The notes: generated by a model not told the origin, from the sequence alone. Shown: positions 9,155 through 17,110, numbered from the stretch's first letter. The stretch is 64,000 nucleotides of DNA from Paludisphaera mucosa (GCF_029589435.1 NZ_JARRAG010000002.1:3596001-3660000), one strand, 5' to 3'. Translations and numbers: made by a program.

Positions 9155-9526
9155 GGTCCTGATCCTCTCTCGACGCGGGGGCGTCCCACCGCCTATGGGA
9201 CGCGTCGCCGGGCCGGGGCAAAACCCCAATCTATCACATTCCCCCGCCACCCGCACCCGCCGCGCGGGAAATGGGGATCGGGCTCGATCCGTTTCGGAGC
9301 GCCCCTGCACGCGGCGCAGGCGCGGGGGCGCAGGCAGGGGCGTGCCGACGTCGCGCGACTTGACCCTTCCGTCGATGGTGGTCAAATGGTATCCTGATCC
9401 CCCACGCGTCGCGGCCGAGAGATGCGCCCCCGGGCCTCGGGGCGTGGATCGCGAACCGGAATCCGCGCGGCTCCGGCGCAATAATCGCCGGCGGCGATCG
9501 AAGGCATGTGAGGAGGTATCCTGATC
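9155..9526. other. Divergent intergenic region upstream of the ubiquitin-like operon
   Basis: These 372 bp separate the epimerase (minus) and Ubl (plus) start codons, so promoters for both should be here. An inverted repeat overlapping a possible -35 is annotated at 9360-9387. A strong ribosome-binding site, 'GAGGAGG', sits about 10 nt before the Ubl ATG. No gene was seen. Confidence 0.5.
9360..9387 (+). promoter_or_regulatory. Possible promoter/operator of the ubiquitin-like operon
   Basis: 'TTGACC' at 9360-9365 is followed after 16 bp by 'TCAAAT', a plausible though weak sigma70-type pair. 'TTGACC' is also mirrored by 'GGTCAA' at 9380-9385, giving a 6-bp inverted repeat with a 14-bp spacer that could be an operator. 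This is pattern reading only; the start site is unknown. Confidence 0.3.
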
Positions 9527-9820
9527 ATGTCATACGGCGGAACGAGCGATCCCACGGGCGTACAGGTGACGTTTTTGGACCAGACCGGTGCCAAATCCGT
9601 CAAGGCGGTGATCGCATTCACCGTCCCCGTCAGCCGGATCATCCCGAACATCATCACCAAGATGAATTTGCCGGCCACGAGCCCCGACGGCCAGCCCATG
9701 AGCTACGCGCTCGACCACAAGGAAGGGGGCCGGCGGCTGCTGGAGAACTGGACGCTCGTCGACGCCGGCATCCGCGACGGCGACCACCTGATCGTCTATC
9801 CCGAGGTCGTCGCCGGCTGA
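9527..9820 (+). CDS. YukD/EsaB-like ubiquitin-fold (Ubl) protein
   Basis: This is a 97-residue protein whose strand pattern fits a beta-grasp fold: 'VQVTFLDQTG', 'KAVIAFTVPVSRII', 'MSYALDHKEGG' and 'WTLVDAGIRDGDHLIVYPEV'. The last motif, 'D.GIRDGD.L.V', is characteristic of YukD/EsaB-type Ubls. The protein ends '...VVAG', a single C-terminal Gly preceded by Ala, so it may be ready for adenylation without cleavage. It is first in a tight operon with E2, E1 and JAB genes (66, 34 and -4 bp spacing), which makes it the likely modifier of that pathway. A strong 'AGGAGG' site about 10 nt upstream decides the start. No WXG100 or EssC gene is nearby, so a type VII secretion role is less likely. Confidence 0.8.
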   Translation: MSYGGTSDPTGVQVTFLDQTGAKSVKAVIAFTVPVSRIIPNIITKMNLPATSPDGQPMSYALDHKEGGRRLLENWTLVDAGIRDGDHLIVYPEVVAG

Positions 9821-9886
9821 TCCCGGGCCGACGAGGGACCGGGACCGACGCGAGCGGGCCAGACGAGACGAGACGGATCCAAGACC

Positions 9887-10648
9887 ATGCACGACTCGCC
9901 GCGATTGCGACGGCTCCGCAACGACCTGACGGCCCTCGAACGCCTGCGGGCCGAGAGCACCGTCTTCGACTTCCGGGCCCAGGGCGACCCCCCGCACCTC
10001 TACCGGATCACCTTCCGCGGGAAGGGCCTGCGCCGCGACGGCGGCAAGGTGAAATTCGCCGCCGCGCACGAGGTCGAGATCAAGCTGGGGTCGTCGTACC
10101 CGCGCTCGATCCCCGAGATCCGCTGGCTCTCGCCCATCCACCACCCCAACATCTCCGAGATCGGGATGGTCTGCCTGGGGGGCTACGGCACGCACTGGGT
10201 CCCCAGCGTTCAGCTCGACGAGCTTTGCACGATGCTGTGGGACATGGCCCGCTACCACAACTTCGACGTCCGCAGCCCGTACAACCGCGACGCCGCGCTC
10301 TGGGCCGGCAACCAGACCGCGATCCCCTTCCCCACCGACCCCCGGCCGATCCGCGACGTCCGCGAGGCGAAGGGCCGGATCGACTCGGCCCCCGCCCCGA
10401 CCGTCGCCCCCGGGCCCGGCTCGGGCGGGCCCGCTCGTGGCCTGCTGGGCGCGGCGGCGAGCGCGGGCGACGCGGCCGTCGGCCGGGTCCGGCGGTTCCT
10501 GGAAGGGCGGAACCGGCCCGACGAGGAGCGGCCGGCTTCGGCCGAGGCGGAGGGCGTAGTGATCCTGGAGACGACGGTGGACGAGGCCGTCGTCGGGGTC
10601 GAGCCGGAAGCCCCCCGGGCCCAGGACGACATCCTCTTCATCGAGTGA
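9887..10648 (+). CDS. E2-like ubiquitin-conjugating enzyme (UBC fold)
   Basis: This encodes 253 residues. Residues about 1-130 form a UBC-like domain: 'YRITFRGKG' and 'AHEVEIKLGSSYPRSIPEIRW' (central strands and the YP..P turn), then 'HPNISEIGMVCLGG'. The HPN motif (His86-Pro87-Asn88) and the candidate catalytic Cys96 have the same spacing as in eukaryotic E2s, and Trp104-Val-Pro follows as in the E2 'W.P' element. Residues about 150-253 are a Pro/Ala/Glu-rich tail of unknown function ending 'DDILFIE'. It would accept the Ubl from the downstream E1 as a thioester and transfer it to a target. Catalysis is inferred from motifs. It sits 66 bp after the Ubl gene and 34 bp before the E1 gene. Confidence 0.88.
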   Translation: MHDSPRLRRLRNDLTALERLRAESTVFDFRAQGDPPHLYRITFRGKGLRRDGGKVKFAAAHEVEIKLGSSYPRSIPEIRWLSPIHHPNISEIGMVCLGGYGTHWVPSVQLDELCTMLWDMARYHNFDVRSPYNRDAALWAGNQTAIPFPTDPRPIRDVREAKGRIDSAPAPTVAPGPGSGGPARGLLGAAASAGDAAVGRVRRFLEGRNRPDEERPASAEAEGVVILETTVDEAVVGVEPEAPRAQDDILFIE

Positions 10649-10682
10649 TCCGGCCCGGCCGGGACGAGGCGGAATCCAGCCC

Positions 10683-11882
10683 ATGACGACGCAGCCGCCC
10701 CTCGACGACGCCCCGCTGCGCATCGACGACGACGACCGATACGGCCGGCTCCGGCTGATCCCCTGGTGGCGGCAGGAGCGGCTCGCGGCGGCCAGGATCC
10801 TCGTCGTCGGCGCGGGGGCGCTGGGCAACGAGGTCCTCAAAAACCTGGCGCTCGTCGGCGTGGGGACGACCTACGTGATCGACCTCGACGAGGTCGAGCC
10901 GTCGAACCTGTCGCGCTCGGTCCTCTTCCGGTCCGAGGACGGCGGCCAGTCGAAGGCCCGCGTCGCCGCCCGCCGGGCCGGCGAGCTGAATCCCGAGATC
11001 GCCCTCGTGCCGATCCACGGCGACGTCATCACCGACGTCGGCCTGGGGCTCTTCGCGCACGTCGACCTGGTGATCGGCTGCCTCGACAACCGCGAGGCGC
11101 GGCTCTGGGTCAACCGCCAGTGCTGGAAGGTGGGCGTCCCCTGGATCGACGCCGGCATCCAGGAGATCCAGGGGGTCGTGAAGGTCTTCACCCCGCCGGT
11201 CTCGGCCTGCTACGAATGCACGATGACCGAGCGCGACTACCAGCTCCTGAACCTGCGCTACAGCTGCCCGCTGCTGAAGCGCGACGACATCCTGGCCGGC
11301 AAGGTGCCGACCGCCCCCACGATCGCGTCGATGATGGCGGCGCTCCAGGTGCAGGAGGCGCTCAAGCTGCTGCACGGGATGGCCGTCGAGGGGGGGTCGG
11401 CGATGGTCTTCAACGGCGTGGGGAACCAGTTCTACACGACCAAGCTCCCCTTCCGCGAGGACTGCCTGAGCCACGAGACCTACCCGAAGCCGATCGAGCT
11501 GCCGCTGGGCCGGTCGGCGACGATCCGCTCGCTGTTCGACGCGGCGGCCGCCGAGGGCCTGCGGCGGCCGCTGGCCCTCGGGCTCGACCGCGAGCTGGTG
11601 GAGGCCGTCGAGTGCCCCCGCTGCGGCGGCCGTCGCGAGGTGATGCGGCCGCGGACCGCCGTCGCCCAGTCCGAGGCCGAATGCCCGACCTGCCGCGAGC
11701 CCGGCCGGCCGATCCTCCTGAGCGCGATCGCCGAGGACTCGCCGCTGGCCGCGCGGACGCTGGCCGAGGTCGGCATCCCGCCCTACGACGTGGTCCGGGT
11801 CGACGGCGGCGGCTCCTCCCGGTTCTTCCTCCTGGCCGGCGACCGCGACGGCCTCGCCTCGGGCTGGGAGGGCGGCCGGTGA
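10683..11882 (+). CDS. E1-like ubiquitin-activating enzyme (ThiF/MoeB/UBA3-like) with zinc ribbon
   Basis: This encodes 399 residues. Residues 37-235 are a ThiF/E1 adenylation domain: the nucleotide loop 'GAGALG' (43-48), 'IDLDEVEPSNLSR' with Asp67 and Asp69, and 'VPTAPTIASMMAALQVQEALKLL', typical of E1s. The order 'CYEC' (Cys176, Cys179) then 'RYSCPLL' (Cys195) resembles the UBA3 arrangement, in which the first pair binds zinc and the later Cys forms the Ubl thioester. A second Cys set, 'CPRC' (311-314) and 'CPTC' (334-337), forms a C-terminal zinc ribbon or completes the UBA3-like zinc site. The expected reaction is ATP-dependent adenylation and thioester transfer of the Ubl at 9527. The stop TGA overlaps the JAB GTG start. 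Confidence 0.88.
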   Translation: MTTQPPLDDAPLRIDDDDRYGRLRLIPWWRQERLAAARILVVGAGALGNEVLKNLALVGVGTTYVIDLDEVEPSNLSRSVLFRSEDGGQSKARVAARRAGELNPEIALVPIHGDVITDVGLGLFAHVDLVIGCLDNREARLWVNRQCWKVGVPWIDAGIQEIQGVVKVFTPPVSACYECTMTERDYQLLNLRYSCPLLKRDDILAGKVPTAPTIASMMAALQVQEALKLLHGMAVEGGSAMVFNGVGNQFYTTKLPFREDCLSHETYPKPIELPLGRSATIRSLFDAAAAEGLRRPLALGLDRELVEAVECPRCGGRREVMRPRTAVAQSEAECPTCREPGRPILLSAIAEDSPLAARTLAEVGIPPYDVVRVDGGGSSRFFLLAGDRDGLASGWEGGR

Positions 11883-13270
11883 GCGGCGACGACATGGTCT
11901 TCGGCGAGGTCCGGTTCCGCGAGCCGGCGCGGCTGAAACGCCCCGACCGCGACGCCCGGTACGCCTGCGTCGCCTGCCAGACGCCGGGCCCCGACGACCT
12001 GCCCGTCTTTCTGGACCCGGCCCCGGCCGACGCGATCGAGCGGCACGCGCTGTCGGACACGTCGGTCGAGCTGGGGGGCGTCCTGCTGGGCAAGGAGTGC
12101 GTCGACCCGGCGTCGGGCCGCCCGTTCGTCTGGATCACCCGGTCGCTCGAGGCCAAGCACTACGCCAACACCCAGGCGAGCTTCACCTACACCCACGACT
12201 CCTGGGAGGAGATCACCCGCGAGCGGGACCGCCTCCACCCCGACCTGGACGTCGTCGGCTGGTACCACACCCACCCGAACTTCGGGATCTTCCTGTCCCA
12301 TCACGACCTGTTCATCCACCAGAACTTCTTCTCCCAGCCCCTGCAGACGGCCTACGTCGTCGACCCGATCCAGGGGACGCGCGGGTTCTTCCAGTGGGCG
12401 GACGGCCGGATGGTGCAGGTCGGCGGCTTCCACCTCTGCGCCGAGCGCTCGGAGCGGGTGGCGCTGTCGCGGCTGGCCGACCAGATGGAGAACCTCCCCG
12501 GTTCGTCCCAGGGCGGCTCGGGCCTTTCTCCTCGCCTCGAGGCGGAGCTGATCAAGATGCTGAGTCGACCCGCCCCCCCCGTCGGCGGCCCCGGCGACCG
12601 CCTCGCGCTCGCCGTCCTGCTCGGTTTCCTGGGCTCGCTGCTGTTTTTGCTGGTCGCCACCGCCGGCTTCTGGTTGAGCCGGGTCGACGGCCGGCTCGGC
12701 GAGCAGGGCGACGCGCTGGCCGCCCTGAAGCTCGAGGTCGACGAGTCGGCGTCGGGCCGGAAGGCGGCCGTGGACCTGCTCCTGGAGAAGGTCGGCGGAG
12801 AGACTCCCGAGCTGTTCGTCGAACGCTACGAGAAGCTCGCCCGGGCCCGCGACGACGCCCGCAAGCAGCTCGTCGCCCAGCAGTCGGTCAACGAGGCGCT
12901 CGGCCTCCGCGTGAAGGACCTGACCTCGGCCGCCGGCTCGCTCGGCGCCGAGCTCGACGCCGCCCGGAAGACCCTCGCGGAATACGAGGCCGACGCCAAG
13001 GCGGCCCCCAAGCTCCGCGAGCGGATCGCCGTGCTCGAGAGCGAGGCCGCCGAGAACCTCCGCGAGATCAAGGATCAGCGCGCGATCCTGGCTACGAAGG
13101 AGGGCGAGAACGCGGCCGCCACCTACAACTCGCTGAAGGTCTACACGCTGACGACCTACGCGGCCGGGCTGGCCGCCCTGCTGATGGGCCTCACGGCGGT
13201 CTTCTTCTACTACCGCTCGCTCGCCCCGCCGCCCGAGACCTCTCACGCCGCCTCGCGACGCGCCCCCTGA
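11879..13270 (+). CDS. Membrane-anchored JAB/JAMM (MPN) metalloprotease with coiled coil
   Basis: This encodes 463 residues from GTG at 11879, which overlaps the E1 stop by 4 nt (GTGA) with 'GGGAG' upstream; an ATG at 11894 is the alternative. Residues about 50-190 are a JAB domain with a full JAMM motif: Glu64 in 'ELGGVLLG', then His130-x-His132-x7-Ser140-x2-Asp143. A Cys pair ('CVAC') precedes it. A first membrane helix (about 242-266) is followed by about 150 residues of charged heptad-like coiled coil, then a second helix ('YTLTTYAAGLAALL') and a short basic tail. The protease would remove or recycle the Ubl at the inner face of the membrane. The JAB-TM-coiled coil-TM layout is unusual. 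Confidence 0.87.
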   Translation: MSGDDMVFGEVRFREPARLKRPDRDARYACVACQTPGPDDLPVFLDPAPADAIERHALSDTSVELGGVLLGKECVDPASGRPFVWITRSLEAKHYANTQASFTYTHDSWEEITRERDRLHPDLDVVGWYHTHPNFGIFLSHHDLFIHQNFFSQPLQTAYVVDPIQGTRGFFQWADGRMVQVGGFHLCAERSERVALSRLADQMENLPGSSQGGSGLSPRLEAELIKMLSRPAPPVGGPGDRLALAVLLGFLGSLLFLLVATAGFWLSRVDGRLGEQGDALAALKLEVDESASGRKAAVDLLLEKVGGETPELFVERYEKLARARDDARKQLVAQQSVNEALGLRVKDLTSAAGSLGAELDAARKTLAEYEADAKAAPKLRERIAVLESEAAENLREIKDQRAILATKEGENAAATYNSLKVYTLTTYAAGLAALLMGLTAVFFYYRSLAPPPETSHAASRRAP

Positions 13271-13297
13271 ACCCGGGCCGGATCCCGCCGGGGCGGC

Positions 13298-15214
13298 TCA
13301 GGCGTCCAGCGCCGCCTCGGTCTCGCGGATCAGCTCGTCGAGCGTCCGGTCGGCCTCGTCGCGTTCGTCGCGCCAGCGGCCGGCCTCCGCGAGCCAGCGA
13401 GCCGCCTCGTCCTTGCGGCCGAGCCGCGCGTCGGTGAGCGCCAGGACGACCAGGTCGTAGCCGTTCCAGGAGCCTTCGAGTTCCATCGACCGCAGGGCCG
13501 CCGCATAGGCCTCGTCGTCGTCGCCGACGCGGCACAGGGCCAGGGCGAGGGTGTTCCAGAAGGTCGGGTTGTCGGGCTCGGCCGCGGTGGTCCGCCGGGC
13601 CAGCTCGGCGGCCTCCTCGCGGTCGCCGGGCCTGGGGTCGGGGCGGCTCGCCAGCAGCCAGGCCAGGTCGTTGCCGCAGTCCAGGCGGCGGCGGCGCGAG
13701 GCGGGCGCCTCGATCCCCTCCCCGGCGCGCTGCGAGAGGGTCTCGTAGGCGAAGCGGCGGGCGTCGGCGGCGGCCTCGTAGCCGCCGTTGATCCGGAGCG
13801 TCCGGGCCATCTCGATGTAGCGCTCGGCCAGGCGTTCCTCGGCCGAGACCGGCGACGGCCGCGGCCCTTCGAGGCCGGCCGGCGGCTCGCCTCCCGCCTC
13901 CAGGCCTGCGCGCGCGCCGACCTTCGCCTGGACCGCGGTCGCCAGCGCGCCGGCGGCCGCCACGTAGACGGCGTTCGGGAACGCGTTGAGCAGGAGGTCG
14001 AAGACGTGCAGGCCGAGCATCGCGACGATCGCCGCCATCGCCCCGACGTCGGGCTCGGTCCACCTCCTGACCGGGAACTTCTTCACGAACGCGAACGACG
14101 GGATCAGGAACATCCCCAGGAACGAGAACAGCCCGACGAAGCCGTTGACCCCGAAGATGATGATCCAGAGCCCGTCGGTGATGGTGATGTCCTTGCCGCT
14201 CTCGTCGTGGACCCGGGATCGGCCCCACCCCCCCCAGCCGAAGACCGGCCTCTGCATCGCGTGGACGCTCAACATGTCTTCGTTGCGGAAGCGGAACTCG
14301 AGCGACTCGGCGCGATCGGGGTCGAAATTGTTCGCCAGGAAGCTGATCAGGCCGCTGTAATCCCAGTAGTTCGGGATCCGTACGCCCACGTAGACCAGCG
14401 ACACCGAGAGCCAGGCGATCATGAACACTTTCCGATTCAATCGGGCGGAGAGCTCGAGCACGATGATCGCCAGGGCGAGCAGCATCAGGGCCCCGCTGGA
14501 GCGGCAGAGCAGCGTCGTGAAGAGCAGGATCGGCAGCCAGACCGCGCCGAACGACAGGCCCGCGATCCGCCTGAGCGCCCCGGACCGCCAGAGCCACAAC
14601 GCCATGAGCGAGCAGACCGACATCCAGACGCCCAGCTCGAGCCCGCGATTCAGGAAGACGCGAGGCCGCGAGCCCCCCAGCCGGATGTCCTCGTAGATCA
14701 TCGTGCCGTAGAGCTTGCTGAGGAGGATGGGCCCGACGCCCACCTCGGCGAAACAGAAGGGGATGTAGGTCAACCCCCCCACGACGATGGCGACGGCGAG
14801 CGAGCGGACGTCCCTCGGCTCGTCGAAATTCAGGCGGCCGATCAGGTAAGGGCCGCCCCACCCGGTCAGCTGCCCGAAGACCGTGGAGAAGCCGTCGTAG
14901 GCCCCCAGATCGTTCACGCTCGACGTGATCATCGGGCAGAGAATGTACACGACCAGCGGCAGGTCGACCCAGGAGGGGCGTAAGCGGGCGAATCGCTCGG
15001 GCGTGAAGATCAACATCGCCAGCAGGATGCCGAACGAGAACGCGGTCCCCTTGTTGTAGTCGGGGATGCCGGCCAGGGCGATGCCCATGGGGGGCAGGTA
15101 GAGCCAGGCGCCGACCATCCCGAGGAGGACGGCCTGGCGACGGGGGAAGACCAGGAACAGCACCAGGCAGATGGGGATCCAGCTGAGCAGGGCGATGGAG
15201 ATCAGGATTTCCAC
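13298..15214 (-). CDS. O-antigen ligase/polymerase-like membrane protein with C-terminal TPRs
   Basis: The protein is about 638 residues if started at GTG 15214 ('VEILISIALLSW'), which begins the first hydrophobic helix; the frame stays open to 15727, but that part is Arg-rich noise. There are ten or more hydrophobic segments across residues 1-430. A large loop contains 'RPVFGWGGWGRSRVHD', the glycine-rich motif expected in Wzy_C/WaaL-type proteins. Residues about 480-638 are helical and TPR-like ('NPTFWNTLALALCRVGDDDEAYAAAL'-type repeats). It likely polymerises or ligates a surface polysaccharide at the membrane. It converges on the JAB gene with a 27-bp gap and is divergent from the GT4 gene at 15597. 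Confidence 0.75.
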   Translation of the reverse strand: MEILISIALLSWIPICLVLFLVFPRRQAVLLGMVGAWLYLPPMGIALAGIPDYNKGTAFSFGILLAMLIFTPERFARLRPSWVDLPLVVYILCPMITSSVNDLGAYDGFSTVFGQLTGWGGPYLIGRLNFDEPRDVRSLAVAIVVGGLTYIPFCFAEVGVGPILLSKLYGTMIYEDIRLGGSRPRVFLNRGLELGVWMSVCSLMALWLWRSGALRRIAGLSFGAVWLPILLFTTLLCRSSGALMLLALAIIVLELSARLNRKVFMIAWLSVSLVYVGVRIPNYWDYSGLISFLANNFDPDRAESLEFRFRNEDMLSVHAMQRPVFGWGGWGRSRVHDESGKDITITDGLWIIIFGVNGFVGLFSFLGMFLIPSFAFVKKFPVRRWTEPDVGAMAAIVAMLGLHVFDLLLNAFPNAVYVAAAGALATAVQAKVGARAGLEAGGEPPAGLEGPRPSPVSAEERLAERYIEMARTLRINGGYEAAADARRFAYETLSQRAGEGIEAPASRRRRLDCGNDLAWLLASRPDPRPGDREEAAELARRTTAAEPDNPTFWNTLALALCRVGDDDEAYAAALRSMELEGSWNGYDLVVLALTDARLGRKDEAARWLAEAGRWRDERDEADRTLDELIRETEAALDA

Positions 15215-15596
15215 GGAGTATCGATCCTGGATCCGGCTTGATGAAGTTCGGAGACTCCGCCGCCCGCCGCGGGTCGGCCCCCGCGAGACGCGGCTCCGAC
15301 ACAAGACTAGTTCGTCGCGCCCCCTCCGCGGAAGACGTCTCTCGGCCCGAATTCCGCCGCCCCCCCGCGGCTCCGGCCTTCCCTTGCGGAGCCGAGCCGC
15401 CGTATTGTAGTCTCGGACTCGACGCCATGTTGAGCGGCGAGGGGGTCCGAAGTCCCGCCCCGCCATCCGTTCGGACCTCCATCGCGGGGGAGGCCGATCC
15501 CGCTCGTCGCGACGAGCCGCGACGACGACAGGCCGTCCGCGGCGGACGCCCCCAGGACCGCGGCGGGCGCGATCGTCGCGATGGAGGTCACAACCG
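15215..15596. other. Divergent intergenic region between polymerase and glycosyltransferase genes
   Basis: These 382 bp lie between the two divergent polysaccharide genes and should hold both promoters. A strong 'GGAGGT' site at 15583-15588 precedes the glycosyltransferase start. No gene or strong promoter match was recognised. Confidence 0.4.
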
Positions 15597-16907
15597 TTGG
15601 AGAGCATGCGAGCTGTCCCGACGTCGCCGCCGGGTCGGGGCGCGAACGGCGACGCGAACCAGGTCGTCTCAGCCTTCATCTCCCCCTTCTGGCCGGCCGG
15701 CGCCGCCGGCGGCAACGGGATCGTCACCTACGTGGCCAATCTCGCGCCCGGTTTGCAGAGGATGGGCTGCCGGCCGCTGATCCTCGCGCAATGGACGGCC
15801 GAATCCCCCCCGGACGAGCTCGCGGTCTGGAACCTGTCGGAATGGGCGGCGACGGGCACGCGGGCCTCGCGGCTCTGGGATCGCGTGCTGCTCCGGATCG
15901 CGCCCGACGCGGCGAGGACCCGCAGCAGGTGCCGCCTGATCGCCCGCGCGGCGGCAGCCGCCGTCGCGCGACACGGCGTCCAGATCCTCGAGATGGAGGA
16001 ATCGTTCGGGTGGGCGGCCGACGTGCGGGCCCGGCTCGCGATCCCGGTGCTCGTCCGCCTGCACGGGCCCTGGTTCCTCAACGGCTCCGCCAACGGCGCC
16101 CGCGACGACGACGCGTACCGACATCGGGTCGACCGCGAGTTGCGCGGCATCCGCGAGGCCGACGCGATCTCCGCGCCGTCCCGGAGCGTCCTCGAGCTGA
16201 CCCGCGAGTACTACAAGCTCCCCCTCGAGGGCGCGGCCGTCATCCCCTGCCCGTGCCCCCAGGTCCCCGCCGATCGCCGCTGGAAGCTCGACGAGGCCGA
16301 CCCCCGCACGATCCTCTTCGTGGGCCGGTTCGACCGCCACAAGGGGGGCGACGTCATCATCGACGCCTTCGCCCGGCTGTTCGAGACCCACCCCGACGCC
16401 CGGCTGCGGTTCGTCGGCCTGGATCGCGGGGTCGTCGACGACGAGGGCCGATCGTGGAAGCTCGCCGAGTACGTCGCCGCCAGGGCCCCCCGGGCGGCGG
16501 CGGCCGGGCGGATCGAGATGATGGGGAGCCAGCCCGCGACCCTGATCGACGACCTGAGGAGGCGCGCGCTCGTCACCGCGGTCCCGTCCCGCTACGAGAC
16601 CTTCGGGTACACGACCGCCGAGGCGGCCGCCCTGGGCGCCCCGATCGTCGCCTCGCGGGTCGGCGGCATCTCCGAGATGGTCCAGGACGGCGAGACGGCC
16701 CTCCTCGTCCCCCCCGGAGACCCCGACGCCCTGGCCCGGGCGCTGGGCCGCCTGCTCGACGACCCGTCCCTCGCCGCCCGCCTCGGCGAAGCCGCCGGCA
16801 CCCACGCCGACGGCGAGCTCGGGCCCGACCACATCGCCCGGACGACGGCCGACTTCCACCGCTCGATCGTGGAGCGCCGTCGCAGCGCGGCCCCTCGCCG
16901 TCGATGA
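15597..16907 (+). CDS. Glycosyltransferase family 4 protein
   Basis: This encodes 436 residues. The start is taken as TTG at 15597 because a 'GGAGGT' site lies 8 nt upstream; an in-frame ATG at 15606 is the alternative and changes only three residues. The fold is GT-B: an N-terminal domain opens with 'FISPFWPAGAAGGNGIVTYV', and the C-terminal domain has 'ILFVGRFDRHKGGDV' (start of the GT1/GT4 domain) and 'VPSRYETFGYTTAEAAALGAPIVASRVGG', with the Ex7E donor-binding element. No signal peptide is visible. It likely transfers a sugar from a nucleotide donor in polysaccharide assembly, with the neighbouring ligase-like protein and the GT4 at 18831. The sugar is unknown. Confidence 0.87.
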   Translation: MESMRAVPTSPPGRGANGDANQVVSAFISPFWPAGAAGGNGIVTYVANLAPGLQRMGCRPLILAQWTAESPPDELAVWNLSEWAATGTRASRLWDRVLLRIAPDAARTRSRCRLIARAAAAAVARHGVQILEMEESFGWAADVRARLAIPVLVRLHGPWFLNGSANGARDDDAYRHRVDRELRGIREADAISAPSRSVLELTREYYKLPLEGAAVIPCPCPQVPADRRWKLDEADPRTILFVGRFDRHKGGDVIIDAFARLFETHPDARLRFVGLDRGVVDDEGRSWKLAEYVAARAPRAAAAGRIEMMGSQPATLIDDLRRRALVTAVPSRYETFGYTTAEAAALGAPIVASRVGGISEMVQDGETALLVPPGDPDALARALGRLLDDPSLAARLGEAAGTHADGELGPDHIARTTADFHRSIVERRRSAAPRRR

Positions 16908-17007
16908 ACGGCCCGTCGCGGATCCCCCATCTCGCCGCTTTTACGGGCCGCGCCGGCGCAATCCGTACGGGCGACAAACTCGACCGCACCCCCAAAGGAC
17001 GGATTCC

Positions 17008-17035
17008 TTGGTCTCGATTGTAAACTTGTTATGAT
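17008..17035 (+). promoter_or_regulatory. Sigma70-like promoter candidate
   Basis: 'TTGGTC' at 17008-17013 and 'TATGAT' at 17030-17035 are separated by 16 bp. They lie about 75 bp upstream of the exported protein gene at 17111, in a locally AT-rich stretch. Confidence 0.45.
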
Positions 17036-17110
17036 GGTAGGTCGGCGGCCCGGCATGAAGCCGCGGTGGTTCACCGGGGTCCCGTCGAGCATCAAACGAG
17101 GAAAACAACG

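Noticed and set aside
7499-9397. A 632-residue plus-strand reading frame opposite ppa and the epimerase
   Set aside because: It is antisense to two well-supported genes, has no recognisable domain and is a by-product of GC-rich third positions.
9527-9820. Role of the YukD-like protein in type VII secretion
   Set aside because: No WXG100 or EssC-like gene is in the window, while E1, E2 and JAB genes follow directly.
15240-15727. Extension of the O-antigen ligase frame upstream to 15727
   Set aside because: The added about 170 residues are Arg/Gly/Pro-rich with no fold and cover the divergent promoter and the start of the next gene.
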